Origin: Methanoregula sp. UBA247
Lineage (GTDB): Archaea > Halobacteriota > Methanomicrobia > Methanomicrobiales > Methanospirillaceae
Assembly (NCBI GenBank): GCA_002495055.1
Contig: DADR01000067.1
Coordinates: 1-64,000 of the forward strand
Reading direction: 5' to 3'
Length of the DNA stretch: 64,000 nucleotides
The notes beneath the pieces were generated by a model. That model was not told the origin of the DNA. It was given only the letters and a program-made list of their open reading frames with translations, and searched no databases. Below, piece by piece: positions 43,744 to 52,928 of this stretch; the stretch's first letter is position 1; the number at the start of each line of letters is the position of its first letter. The position numbers were made by a program, and so were the translations under genes.

Positions 43744-44784
43744 ATGGTGAAAGTTCTTATAGTTGATGACTCCGTGTTCATGCGCACGGTCATCCGGGAT
43801 ATGCTGGCAAACGACTCCTCAATCGAAATAGTAGGAACTGCATCGAATGGTCTGGATGCACTTGAAAAGATTCAGGAGATTCATCCTGATCTGATAACAC
43901 TTGATATTGAGATGCCCAAAATGAACGGTCTTGAGGTTCTCAGGGAACTTAAAAAAATTAAGCAACATCCCAAAATCCTGATGCTGAGCTCGTTAACCTC
44001 CAAAGACGCAGAGATGACCCATGAAGCGATTCATCTTGGTGCTGACGATTTTATGTTAAAACCAAATCTTCCTCATGTACGCGAGATCACGGAAGAATTA
44101 ATTTCCAAAGTCAAACACCTTGCCACGCTCCAGCCACCGGGCATTCATCACAATCCAACACCCTCTGTTACGGGTCCTGCGGACCGGGTTGTTCTCATCG
44201 GATCATCAGCCGGGGGACCTCAGCAGGTCGATACATTGCTTTCTATGTTGTCTCCTGATCTTCCTGCAGGCGTTATTATTACCCAGCATATGCCAGTTGG
44301 TTTTACAGCACCGCTTGCCGAGCGCTTTAACAGGATAGCTACCATGCCGGTCAAAGAAACCCAAAACGGCGATATGCTTGAAACAGGAAAAATTCTTCTG
44401 TCGAAGGCCGGGGTTCACACGATCATTGCCGGAGTGATGGGAGAAAGAGGTAAAACAACAGGGCGTATTGTCCATACTACCTCACCACCAGTTCATGGCG
44501 TCAGGCCAGCGGTAGATAAGACCTTTGAATCCGCTGCTCATGTATATGGAAAAAACGCAGTCTCGGTCATTTTAAGCGGCATGGGAAATGATGCAGGAAT
44601 CGGGGCACACGCCATAAAACAAGCTGGTGGTGTAAGCCTTGTCTGCGATGAGAAGGATTGTCTTGTTTACGGCATGGCACGATCTGCGATCAAGAACAAC
44701 GCAGTCGACCTGATCCTCCCGTTAAACAAACTCTCAAAAGAGATAGAACGGGTAGTGCATATGATGGAGGGAACGCGTGTCTGA
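43744..44784 (+). CDS. cheB: Protein-glutamate methylesterase CheB
   Basis: A 346-residue CheB. A receiver domain (1-125) has phosphorylation site Asp54 (T-L-D-I-E-M-P). The methylesterase domain (about 150-340) has its catalytic triad in V-L-I-G-S-S-A-G-G-P (Ser), T-Q-H-M-P-V-G-F (His) and L-S-G-M-G-N-D (Asp). CheB removes methyl groups from MCPs or deamidates them. It starts five bases after cheY and overlaps cheA by eight bases. Confidence 0.96.
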   Translation: MVKVLIVDDSVFMRTVIRDMLANDSSIEIVGTASNGLDALEKIQEIHPDLITLDIEMPKMNGLEVLRELKKIKQHPKILMLSSLTSKDAEMTHEAIHLGADDFMLKPNLPHVREITEELISKVKHLATLQPPGIHHNPTPSVTGPADRVVLIGSSAGGPQQVDTLLSMLSPDLPAGVIITQHMPVGFTAPLAERFNRIATMPVKETQNGDMLETGKILLSKAGVHTIIAGVMGERGKTTGRIVHTTSPPVHGVRPAVDKTFESAAHVYGKNAVSVILSGMGNDAGIGAHAIKQAGGVSLVCDEKDCLVYGMARSAIKNNAVDLILPLNKLSKEIERVVHMMEGTRV

Positions 44785-46729
44785 ATTTGAGGCATATCGC
44801 GGGCTGTTTGTTGCAGAATCGCGGGAAAACCATGAGAACCTGGTCAAGAACCTTCTGCTTCTCGAACTGGGCTCATATCAGGATGCTATAGATGAAATTT
44901 TCCGTTCTATTCATACCCTCAAAGGCGCATCTGCATCCATGGGTTTTGCCAATATGGAGCATCTCTGCCATTCAATGGAGGATGTCTTCCAGCTCATACG
45001 CAGCGGAACCGCAGAAATTTCCCCGGAACTGGTCAACCTGCTCCTTGCATGTTCCGATCTCATCGAGCAGATGCTGGATGATGTTGAAGCGGGAGGGGAC
45101 TCTTCATCAAAAAATCCGGCTGAACAGGTCAACGCCCTCAAAGAATGGATTGAACAACGCGGCGGCACGATAAAAGCAAAGACTGAAGTCCCTGTCATCC
45201 CGACCGAGGCGCAACCTCCAGAAGAACCTGCCCGGGATATACGTACGGAGAATTGCGTTGAATACGGGATGCAAATCACTGTCGCAAGCGAATGCATAAT
45301 GAAAGATGTGCGTGCAATGCTTGCCCTGGGAAATTTAAAATCCGTGGGAACTATCCTTTCCATGAACCCGACCATGGAAGCGATTGATGAAGGGAAGTTT
45401 GATGGCAGGCTTGAACTCGTCATCGCCAGCGATGCCGGGGAAGAGGCGCTGAAAACTGCTGCTTCAGGAACCGAGATCACCGAAGTTGTGATCAGTCCTG
45501 TAAAGAAACCAGATGTCGTGACTGCAAATGAGGTCCCGGGGAGTTTAAAAAAGACAGAAACTGATAAAAAGCAGTCCCAGGCACCGGATAAAACACGGGA
45601 GATCAAAAATCTCCGGGTCGATATCCATCAGCTTGACCATATCATGAACCTGGTTGAAGACCTCGTTATTAACCGGGGAAGGCTGAAACAAATTGCCGAA
45701 CAGCACAAGATCAAGGAGATGGATGAAGCTATCGGTATGGTCGACCGGTCAGTCTCTGAACTCCAGAACCTGATGATGATTATCAGGATGATTCCCCTGA
45801 ATCAAATCTTCAATCGCCTTCCACGCGTTGTCCGCGATGTTGCCCAGTATGACGGCAAAGACGTAGATTTTTTCATAGAAGGCGGAGAAACAGAACTCGA
45901 CCGTAGTGTAATGGACGGGCTCAATGATCCGCTTCTTCACCTTATCAGGAATGCAGTAAATCATGGTATTGAATCTCCCGATTCACGGGAAAAAGCCGGA
46001 AAACCACGAAAAGGTTATGTAAAACTGTCAGCACACCGTGACCGGGATAATGTAATCATTGAGCTTATCGATGACGGTGCGGGCATCAATGTCGACAAAG
46101 TCAAGGCAAAAGGGATTGAAAGGGGATTGATTTCAGCTGAAGTGGCCGAAACATTCACAACAGAACAGGCAATTGACCTGTTATTTCAGCCCGGTTTCTC
46201 CACGGCCGATAAAATATCAGACATCAGCGGCCGGGGAGTCGGTCTTGATGTTGTCAAGCGATCCATCGAAGCGCTGAAAGGTACTATACGGGTGGAAACA
46301 AACCCGGGTAAAGGAAGCCGGTTTGAACTGTTACTCCCGCCGACAATGGCAATTGTCGATGTGATGATTGTGAGGATCAACGACAAACGGTTTGGCATTC
46401 CCATCAGCAGCATTGTAGAAGTTGCCAATTTTAAAAGAGATGAAACCCACCAGATAGGAAAAGGTGAAGCTATCCTGCTGCGCGATGAAGTGCTTCAGAT
46501 ACTCTGGCTGAATGAGATGGTAGGAGTATCCAAATCCTGTGAGATCCTCATTGTCGTACAATACCAGAAGCGGAAATGCTGTATTCCCGTGGATGTTGTC
46601 GAAGGAAAGCAGGAAGTAGTCGTGAAACCCCTGAGCGGTTTTATCGGGAATACCCGGGGTGTGAGCGGTGTTACCATTCTCGGTGATGGTGGTGTCGTTC
46701 CGGTTATTGATGTAAACACTATAGTCTAG
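44777..46729 (+). CDS. cheA: Chemotaxis histidine kinase CheA
   Basis: A 650-residue CheA with domains P1 to P5. The P1 phosphotransfer His46 lies in I-H-T-L-K-G-A; P2 is poorly conserved (about 160-240); P3 dimer helices lie at 280-345; P4 ATPase has the N box H-L-I-R-N-A-V-N-H-G and G1 box D-D-G-A-G-I, G2 G-R-G-V-G-L-D-V-V; and P5 (about 520-650) is the CheW-like regulatory domain. The GTG start at 44777 follows GGAGG by seven bases and overlaps the cheB end. It phosphorylates CheY and CheB when triggered by the MCPs. Confidence 0.96.
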   Translation: MSEFEAYRGLFVAESRENHENLVKNLLLLELGSYQDAIDEIFRSIHTLKGASASMGFANMEHLCHSMEDVFQLIRSGTAEISPELVNLLLACSDLIEQMLDDVEAGGDSSSKNPAEQVNALKEWIEQRGGTIKAKTEVPVIPTEAQPPEEPARDIRTENCVEYGMQITVASECIMKDVRAMLALGNLKSVGTILSMNPTMEAIDEGKFDGRLELVIASDAGEEALKTAASGTEITEVVISPVKKPDVVTANEVPGSLKKTETDKKQSQAPDKTREIKNLRVDIHQLDHIMNLVEDLVINRGRLKQIAEQHKIKEMDEAIGMVDRSVSELQNLMMIIRMIPLNQIFNRLPRVVRDVAQYDGKDVDFFIEGGETELDRSVMDGLNDPLLHLIRNAVNHGIESPDSREKAGKPRKGYVKLSAHRDRDNVIIELIDDGAGINVDKVKAKGIERGLISAEVAETFTTEQAIDLLFQPGFSTADKISDISGRGVGLDVVKRSIEALKGTIRVETNPGKGSRFELLLPPTMAIVDVMIVRINDKRFGIPISSIVEVANFKRDETHQIGKGEAILLRDEVLQILWLNEMVGVSKSCEILIVVQYQKRKCCIPVDVVEGKQEVVVKPLSGFIGNTRGVSGVTILGDGGVVPVIDVNTIV

Positions 46730-46738
46730 GAGAATATT

Positions 46739-47350
46739 ATGGAATTATCACCAATCCAGGCAGATGCAATTCAGGAACTTGGAAATATCGGGGCTGCACA
46801 TGCAGCAACCACCCTTTCCCAGATGTTGGGAAGCACTATTGAAATGAGTGTCCCCGCGATTAAGGTGGTCGATCTTGCTCAGCTCGGGACATATATGGGA
46901 GAGGAATCAGCAGCAATGGTTGCTTTTGAACTCCAGGGGGATATTCCCCACGGCGGATATGTTTTATTTTACATAACACGGGAATCCGCAGTCCGCATGA
47001 CAAACACGATGCTGGGACTCACGGATCTCGCCCGCCCGCTTAATGAAATGGACGAGAGCGCACTCATAGAAGTAGGAAATATCATGGTTTCTGCTTTCCT
47101 GGATGCCACTGCAGAGCTCCTCGGCTTTATCATGCTTCCTTCCCCCCCGGCACTCACTATCGATATGGCGCACGCCGCCATGCAGTCACTCATCGCCCAG
47201 ATGCAGGAAGAGACCAATGAGGTTTTACTGTTCTCCACCGAACTAACCTGCGAAGAGCACAGGATAGACAGTGATATTATTATGATGCCGGAAAGAAGTA
47301 CGCTTGAAAAAATTATTGCACTTCTTGAAGATATGATGAAGACCAGTTGA
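46739..47350 (+). CDS. cheC: CheY phosphatase CheC
   Basis: A 203-residue CheC. Both pseudo-symmetric active-site repeats are present: I-Q-E-L-G-N-I-G-A-A-H (Glu14, Asn17) and L-I-E-V-G-N-I-M-V-S-A (Glu-x-x-x-Asn). CheC dephosphorylates CheY and, together with CheD, links receptor modification to CheY levels. It begins nine bases after cheA and is followed by cheD 16 bases later. Confidence 0.93.
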   Translation: MELSPIQADAIQELGNIGAAHAATTLSQMLGSTIEMSVPAIKVVDLAQLGTYMGEESAAMVAFELQGDIPHGGYVLFYITRESAVRMTNTMLGLTDLARPLNEMDESALIEVGNIMVSAFLDATAELLGFIMLPSPPALTIDMAHAAMQSLIAQMQEETNEVLLFSTELTCEEHRIDSDIIMMPERSTLEKIIALLEDMMKTS

Positions 47351-47366
47351 CAAAGCAGCACCTGTT

Positions 47367-47858
47367 ATGCCCGACCCCCAGCCACGGATAGAACAAACAT
47401 CAATGATTGGTATAGGAGAATACCGCGTCGGCTCATTCCCGATGATGACTATCGGCCTGGGTTCCTGTATCGGGCTGACAATGTATGATCCGAACCTGAA
47501 ACTGGGTGCAATGGTGCACATTATGCTGCCCGAAAGTGCCGGCAGAAAGGAACGACCGGGTAAATATGCGGATACTGCAGTTCCCCTGCTGATGAATGAA
47601 CTCGCTGCCATGGGTTGCAAGAACCGGTCTATCACTGCAAAGATGATTGGTGGGGCAAGCATGTTTGAATATTTCGGTACAAATCTCAACATTGGTGAAA
47701 GGAATGCCGAAAAAGTCAGGAACCTGTTAAAAGAGCACCATATTCATCTGGCAGCAGAAGATGTCGGTGGCAAGGTCGGCCGATCGGTCACGTTCCTGCC
47801 GGGCAATGATGGCAAGGTATCTATCCGCAGGGCAGACGGGACATCAACCGATCTCTGA
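47367..47858 (+). CDS. cheD: Receptor glutamine deamidase CheD
   Basis: A 163-residue deamidase. The catalytic Cys34 stands in G-S-C-I-G-L and His51 in M-V-H-I-M-L-P, followed by G-A-S-M-F and the conserved end with V-G-G-K-V-G-R-S-V. CheD deamidates Gln residues of MCPs and binds CheC. It is the last gene of the cheY-B-A-C-D set; a T-run (TTTTTT, 47919-47925 region) downstream may end the transcript. Confidence 0.93.
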   Translation: MPDPQPRIEQTSMIGIGEYRVGSFPMMTIGLGSCIGLTMYDPNLKLGAMVHIMLPESAGRKERPGKYADTAVPLLMNELAAMGCKNRSITAKMIGGASMFEYFGTNLNIGERNAEKVRNLLKEHHIHLAAEDVGGKVGRSVTFLPGNDGKVSIRRADGTSTDL

Positions 47859-47998
47859 AAAGTACTGCAATACGTGTGTTTTCATCGTGCAGTTTTGCCA
47901 GCAGGTGATATACATTTAACTTTTTTAAAGATATTCAACCGGGAAAAAACCATGCATAGACCTGTCTTTTCGCACCAGAACATGAACGAAAGAGACCG

Positions 47999-49204
47999 TT
48001 ATGGTAACAAAGGACCTTTTTTCCTGATTTCTTCAAAGCAATACTGGTCAATTGAATCCAGAAGTGCTTTTTTTGCCTTTTTAACCTGCATCTCATTATT
48101 CGAGAAAAAATCGTTGGCAATATACCTGAGTACCGTTGCATAGTATTGAACATGCGGAAATTCTTTTTCAAATACTGCAATTCGATCAAGCGCATCTGTT
48201 TTTTCACCGTTGAGGAGATTAAACGCAAAGTCAAAAAGGTAGATCGTATTAACCGGCATGCCCTTCTGGTTCGCCAGCTTCTTGAAGCTGTGATAGGTGA
48301 TCCTTTTTTTTGTCAGGAGAGAGAATCTTATCCCGAGATAGATGGGTTCAAGTTCATCGGGATACTGTTTGATAAGATGGTTTAGTACGCCTGCTGCTCC
48401 ACCAGCATCACGGTTGTCAAGGTAATAATAATACATCACGCGCAGGAATTGGAAATCATTGTAAAACCGCTCTGAGCTTATATCAAGCAACCGTTTTCTC
48501 ATTTCGGTATCATGCGCAAGAGCTGCGTTCTCCAGCCCGATTTCTATGAACCATCTCTCGCTGGGGAACCATTCGAGACCGAGAAAAACCATTTGCCAGA
48601 AAAATTTCTCAAGAAAGGACGGGTCTTCCAGTTCCAGCTGGTTCAAGCCGCGTATCGGTGCCGATTTGTGTGCGAGATTAAGCAGGGTTTCCCGGGCGAG
48701 AAGTTCCATTTCACCAGGCCGCTGGCTTTTTACAGTCTCATTGTCATTCCGGACCTCGCGCAGGGAGAGAGTATAATAACAGAATGCTAACGCAGTGCCA
48801 ACCCTGGCATCCAGATTGCTATAGTTTTTCAGATAATCAATCGCATGCGTATAATCTCCGACTTTTAATAATTTCAGGCCGACAACAATATTGATCCCGG
48901 TTTCTGCGTCTTTTTTCTTTTTAAAGCGAAGAGCGTTATGGATGACCTTTCCGACGTATTCAAAATCGCCGCTGTTCCTGCTTGCATCCAGTACTTCAAA
49001 GGTAATAAAATCAATAAACTCGTCATACACATCATCAGAGATATCGGGAAAAGAATTTTCGAGTGCAGAGATCACATGTCCGTAAAAAACCGGGAGGTTT
49101 GAGTCAACTTTTTCCGTATTGCGTTCAATATAGCCAGAAAAATCTTTTTTCAAGAGGTTCAGCTTATCATAGACTATAGCATCTGAAAGCTTTTCTCCCC
49201 GCAT
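47999..49204 (-). CDS. Large helical-repeat protein next to the che operon
   Basis: A 401-residue soluble protein that is nearly all helical, with TPR-like helix pairs (for example A-I-D-Y-L-K-N-Y-S-N-L-D-A-R-V, L-A-R-E-T-L-L-N-L-A, A-A-G-V-L-N-H-L-I-K-Q-Y). No single repeat matches the TPR consensus well, so the fold call is by pattern. It lies convergent to cheD, and archaeal che clusters often carry such proteins of unknown use. ATG 49202-49204 is chosen; a longer frame to 49258 has no support. A role as scaffold or sensor partner in taxis is an inference. Confidence 0.6.
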   Translation of the reverse strand: MRGEKLSDAIVYDKLNLLKKDFSGYIERNTEKVDSNLPVFYGHVISALENSFPDISDDVYDEFIDFITFEVLDASRNSGDFEYVGKVIHNALRFKKKKDAETGINIVVGLKLLKVGDYTHAIDYLKNYSNLDARVGTALAFCYYTLSLREVRNDNETVKSQRPGEMELLARETLLNLAHKSAPIRGLNQLELEDPSFLEKFFWQMVFLGLEWFPSERWFIEIGLENAALAHDTEMRKRLLDISSERFYNDFQFLRVMYYYYLDNRDAGGAAGVLNHLIKQYPDELEPIYLGIRFSLLTKKRITYHSFKKLANQKGMPVNTIYLFDFAFNLLNGEKTDALDRIAVFEKEFPHVQYYATVLRYIANDFFSNNEMQVKKAKKALLDSIDQYCFEEIRKKGPLLP

Positions 49205-49334
49205 ACAGGAAAAATGGCATGTTAAAATATTAAAAGGTATGACAGGTGATGCATGCATTACCGGGTCGGTCTGCCCTTTTTATCTGCGGAGATAAGATTT
49301 TTTATTACGTCTTTTGTTTATAACAACGTGCTTT

Positions 49335-49745
49335 TTATGCTCCCGCTGATAGCTGATCTGCTGCTAAATCCCCTGCCAGAAAACCTGCGGCCAGACGATA
49401 TACTCCTTTCGGTACGACTATCTCAAACCGGGCACCTTCACCGTATATCCCGGTTTCACTGATAGTCATATTGGTGATATCGGGGATCTCCTTACTGATA
49501 AACATCCCGATACCGGTATTTTTTCCAAAACCTTCCTTAAAAATTTTATCTTTATCACCGGGAGGTATTCCAATTCCATTGTCCTGGCAGATAATGACCA
49601 GATTATCGCTAAATTTTTCATACCAGAAACGGATTTCTGAAATTTTTTTCCCGTGACGGACTGCATTCTCGGTGAGGTTATAGAAGACCTTTTCCAGCAT
49701 GTCATCAGCATATACAGCCCCGTTATTTATTGCTTCGATTACCAC
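49335..49745 (-). pseudogene. 5'-truncated histidine kinase, ATPase domain only
   Basis: The frame encodes 136 residues that make a HATPase_c domain: L-T-E-N-A-V-R-H-G (N box), D-N-G-I-G-I-P (G1) and F-G-K-N-T-G-I-G-M (G2). It matches the C-terminal domain of the divergent kinase at 49884-51524 (shared F-x-N-L and G-F-G-K-N-T-G). The PAS and phospho-His regions are missing and a stop blocks the frame just upstream, near 49800. It starts with a GTG without a site, so I treat it as a remnant; a stand-alone ATPase is possible. Confidence 0.6.
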
Positions 49746-49883
49746 ATCATCACGACCTTGACCGGTAAACTTATCTAACTGTGATGATTATAAGTGTTGA
49801 TTGTAAATATTAGTTAAAAACAATCAGCAATACTAGTTTATATATTTAATCGGCGCAACAATCAGTATCAAGGTTGGGATTTC

Positions 49884-51524
49884 ATGGAACGGGAAAGCGA
49901 GCTGGAAAGGATAAAGGAATTATTAAAAATTAGCCCGAAAGGTTTGTCCATTGAAGAAGTATCCAAAAAACTCATACTCAACCGGGCAACTGCCGCCAAA
50001 TATCTCAATTCCCTGGTTATGTCGGGTCAGGCAGACATGAGATCGCTCGGACCGGCAAAATTATTCTATCTTACCCACCGGTTGACATTACCCAACCTGT
50101 TAAGTCTTGCCACAGACTTGATCCTCATACTGGACAATGATCTTTTTATCCAGGAAGCAAATGATCAGTTTCTTTCCTGTTTCCATGTATCAAAAGAGGA
50201 CCTGAAAGGCAAAAAAATTGAACACTCACCTCTTGCCGGTTATCTTACCGGGGATCACCTGGTCGCCATCGAAAAAGCTCTCGAAGGTCAGGAACAATCG
50301 TTTGATGTGCACTTCGATAACCTTGAAGAAGACCGTTTTTTCAAAATGAAATTCATACCGTTTGTTTTTGAAGGCGGGGAGAAGGCGGTCGTCATTATCC
50401 TGGAAGATATCACGGAAATGAAAAGATACCAGCAGGACCTTGAAGAGCAGGTCAGGCAGAGAACTGCTGAACTGGTGGAGACCAATGATGCATTACGGGA
50501 GAGTGAGTACCGTTTCCGGCAGGTCACCGAAAACGCTGAGGAATGGATCTGGGAAGTAAATGCAGAGGGCTTGTACCGTTACAGCAGCCAGGCGGTGGAA
50601 AGGATCCTGGGTTATGCTCCTGAAGAACTGGTTTTACAGAAACATTTTTACGACCTTTTCGATCCTGACGTCCGGGAGGATCTGAAAAAAACAGCCCTTG
50701 CCATAATCGAAAAAAAAGAACCGTTTTACCACTTTGTTAACCAGAATATCCATAAAAACGGCAGCGTTGTTATCCTTGAGAAGAGCGGTTCACCGATACT
50801 GGATGATAAGGGTAATCTCATTGGATACCGGGGAACGGATATGAATATTACAGAACGTAAAAGGGCAGAAGATGCAATAAAAAAGGCAAATAAGCAGATT
50901 ATCCTGTTAAACAGTGTCACCCGTCACGATGTCCTCAACCAGCTCAACACCCTGACAGGATACCTTGGCATTATGAAAAAAATGCACCACGATGAAAAGA
51001 TGGCGGAACTTATCCGGACCGAACAACAGGTTGCTGAAACCATCCGTCGCCAGATTACCTTTACCCGTGACTACCAGAATATCGGGGTGCAGCCACCCCA
51101 GTGGAATAAGATTAACGATACCATAACAAAGGTACTGACAACAACGGATCTGGGCGGGGTAGCAGTTATTGTTGAAAAAAACACCCTGGAAGTATACACG
51201 GATCTCCTTATTGAAAAGGTCTTTTTTAATCTCTTCGATAATTCCATCCGTCATGGAGAGCACATCACCAAGATCCATATCAGTTTCCGTCAGGATGATA
51301 CCGGTGTTTCAATTATCTACGAGGATGATGGAATTGGTGTGCCGGATCAGGACAAAGAGCGTATTTTCGACAGAGGATTTGGAAAAAACACCGGCTACGG
51401 ATTGTTCCTTGTTCGCGAAATCCTTTCCATCACCGGTCTCACGATAAAAGAAAGCGGCATCTATGAAAAAGGGATACGCTTTGAGATTTTCGTCCCTCAG
51501 GGGCTCTATCGGTTCTCCTCATAG
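49884..51524 (+). CDS. Sensor histidine kinase with N-terminal winged helix
   Basis: A 546-residue cytosolic kinase. Residues 1-65 look like a DNA-binding winged helix (S-I-E-E-V-S-K-K-L-I-L-N-R-A-T-A), then PAS domains at about 70-185 and 210-330, a phospho-acceptor helix with R-H-D-V-L-N-Q-L near residue 350, and a HATPase domain (about 435-545; D-N-S-I-R-H-G, D-D-G-I-G-V-P, G-F-G-K-N-T-G-Y-G). Helix-turn-helix-kinase fusions occur in methanogens and suggest direct gene control without a separate response regulator. A TATA-like TTTATATATTTAA lies about 45 bases upstream. Confidence 0.85.
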   Translation: MERESELERIKELLKISPKGLSIEEVSKKLILNRATAAKYLNSLVMSGQADMRSLGPAKLFYLTHRLTLPNLLSLATDLILILDNDLFIQEANDQFLSCFHVSKEDLKGKKIEHSPLAGYLTGDHLVAIEKALEGQEQSFDVHFDNLEEDRFFKMKFIPFVFEGGEKAVVIILEDITEMKRYQQDLEEQVRQRTAELVETNDALRESEYRFRQVTENAEEWIWEVNAEGLYRYSSQAVERILGYAPEELVLQKHFYDLFDPDVREDLKKTALAIIEKKEPFYHFVNQNIHKNGSVVILEKSGSPILDDKGNLIGYRGTDMNITERKRAEDAIKKANKQIILLNSVTRHDVLNQLNTLTGYLGIMKKMHHDEKMAELIRTEQQVAETIRRQITFTRDYQNIGVQPPQWNKINDTITKVLTTTDLGGVAVIVEKNTLEVYTDLLIEKVFFNLFDNSIRHGEHITKIHISFRQDDTGVSIIYEDDGIGVPDQDKERIFDRGFGKNTGYGLFLVREILSITGLTIKESGIYEKGIRFEIFVPQGLYRFSS

Positions 51525-51558
51525 ACCGAGGTGAAATTTCCTTATAACAAAATACATT

Positions 51559-52154
51559 TCAGTGTCTGCTTTTCCTGACATTTTCGAAGGATTCTTTTAA
51601 AATTTCATTACACCGGTCAAAAAGGGGCGGTCCATGTCCAAAATATACTGAGCGGATGTCCCTGCTGCAGAGGTTTCCCAGTGCAGTGATGAATTCGGGT
51701 TCGTAAGTACCATCCGTTGAACGGATGACCAGGGGAGTATCACCGGAAAAAAGGACACCATCCTGCCTGCAGTAAAGGCAGATCGAATCATTACTATGCC
51801 CGGGGGTATAGATAATTTCAAAATCCCTGTCACCCAGTTTTACGTTTTCCCCCCCTTTTAATATCACGTCAACTCCCTCAAAAAAAAAGAGGCGGCACAC
51901 ACCACAGGATTGAACAAATCACAGATGAGCGGCAGGAGTGTAACATGATCATAATGGCTGTGGGTGAGGATAACCTGCTCCACTCTTTTTTTTCCCACAC
52001 CTGTTGAAGCTGCCATAAGCCGGGGAATAATGGACGGGTCCCTCCCGGTATCGATAAGCGTGTTCACATCTGAAAGGGCATTCCATGTCCCGGTAACAAG
52101 GTAAACATTGGAAGTGTATTGCGTCCCTTTTGAAAAAAGGTTGAGGATTTTCAT
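51559..52154 (-). pseudogene. Metallo-beta-lactamase-fold hydrolase gene with a frame break in an A9 run
   Basis: The first 90 or so residues (from 52154) include the metal motif T-H-S-H-Y-D-H and end prematurely; the remainder of the same domain, with F-E-I-I-Y-T-P-G-H-S-N-D-S, F-S-G-D-T-P-L and Y-F-G-H-G-P-P, is in another frame (from about 51890). The break is at nine A residues, 51880-51888. Joined, the protein would be about 195 residues, a complete glyoxalase-II-like MBL hydrolase. It could be a recent loss, a sequencing error, or slippage. It follows the CheR-like gene with an ATGA-type overlap at 52151-52154. Confidence 0.75.
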
Positions 52155-52768
52155 TGTTGTCCGGGAATTTTTTTAAAGATCTGGGCATTGGCCGCTACCG
52201 TTTCAAAACAGCATTCCATTTCAGCCGGTAGTTTCTGGGTCTGTTCCGTGATGAGAAAACAGCCGTCATCCAGAGTATCATAAAACATCCTGTATACCTT
52301 AAGTCTCTCCTCATCACTGAAGTGGAGCAGGACATTTTTACAGACAATAAGCCCCATATTCTGGCGGACCGGCTGGAATGTCAGGAGATCGTGTTTTTCA
52401 AAGACCAGTCTCCGCCGGATCTCTTCTGCAATTTTCCAGTTGCCGGGTTTTTGTTCATCCGAAGAAAAATATTTTGAAAAAATATCCGGAGGGATCCTGT
52501 CCAGTTCCTGTTTTGCGTAACTTCCTTCCTCGATAATCTTTGCAAATAAGTTACTGATATCAATGTCTGTACAATAAATTTTCACGTTACGGAAGATCAT
52601 CGGCCCCATATTTTCACGAAGCATGATGGCAATAGTATACGGTTCCTGTCCCATCGCACACCCGGCACTCCAGATATTGATGTAACGACGACTGCCGATT
52701 ACCGGGAGAACATACTCACGTATCATTTCAAGTGTCTGGTAATCGCGGAAAAAGTAGGTAAATGCCAT
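52151..52768 (-). CDS. CheR-like SAM domain without the N-terminal receptor-binding domain
   Basis: A 205-residue protein that starts at the T-Y-F-F-R-D motif, which in full CheR enzymes marks the end of the N-terminal helical domain. The SAM-binding pocket I-W-S-A-G-C-A-M-G-Q-E-P-Y-T-I-A and the acidic C-T-D-I-D-I-S follow, and the C-terminal V-C-K-N-V-L-L-H-F region holds the usual R-N-V-like position as K-N-V. The missing N-domain makes receptor methylation uncertain; the full cheR at 59645 presumably does that. It may regulate or methylate something else, together with the MBL-type gene it overlaps. Confidence 0.75.
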   Translation of the reverse strand: MAFTYFFRDYQTLEMIREYVLPVIGSRRYINIWSAGCAMGQEPYTIAIMLRENMGPMIFRNVKIYCTDIDISNLFAKIIEEGSYAKQELDRIPPDIFSKYFSSDEQKPGNWKIAEEIRRRLVFEKHDLLTFQPVRQNMGLIVCKNVLLHFSDEERLKVYRMFYDTLDDGCFLITEQTQKLPAEMECCFETVAANAQIFKKIPGQQ

Positions 52769-52928
52769 CGTCTGATCACGTTCTTAATTTTCTCGAGAAG
52801 GTATACATATGAACATTTGCCTGATCTGGCACAAACCTTCCGGTACGTGGAGGTAAGGATATTTTAGAAATGGATAAGATCGTGAATATTTTGCTATAAA
52901 ACAAGCGTCCGACCGATAAGCCTGGTGA

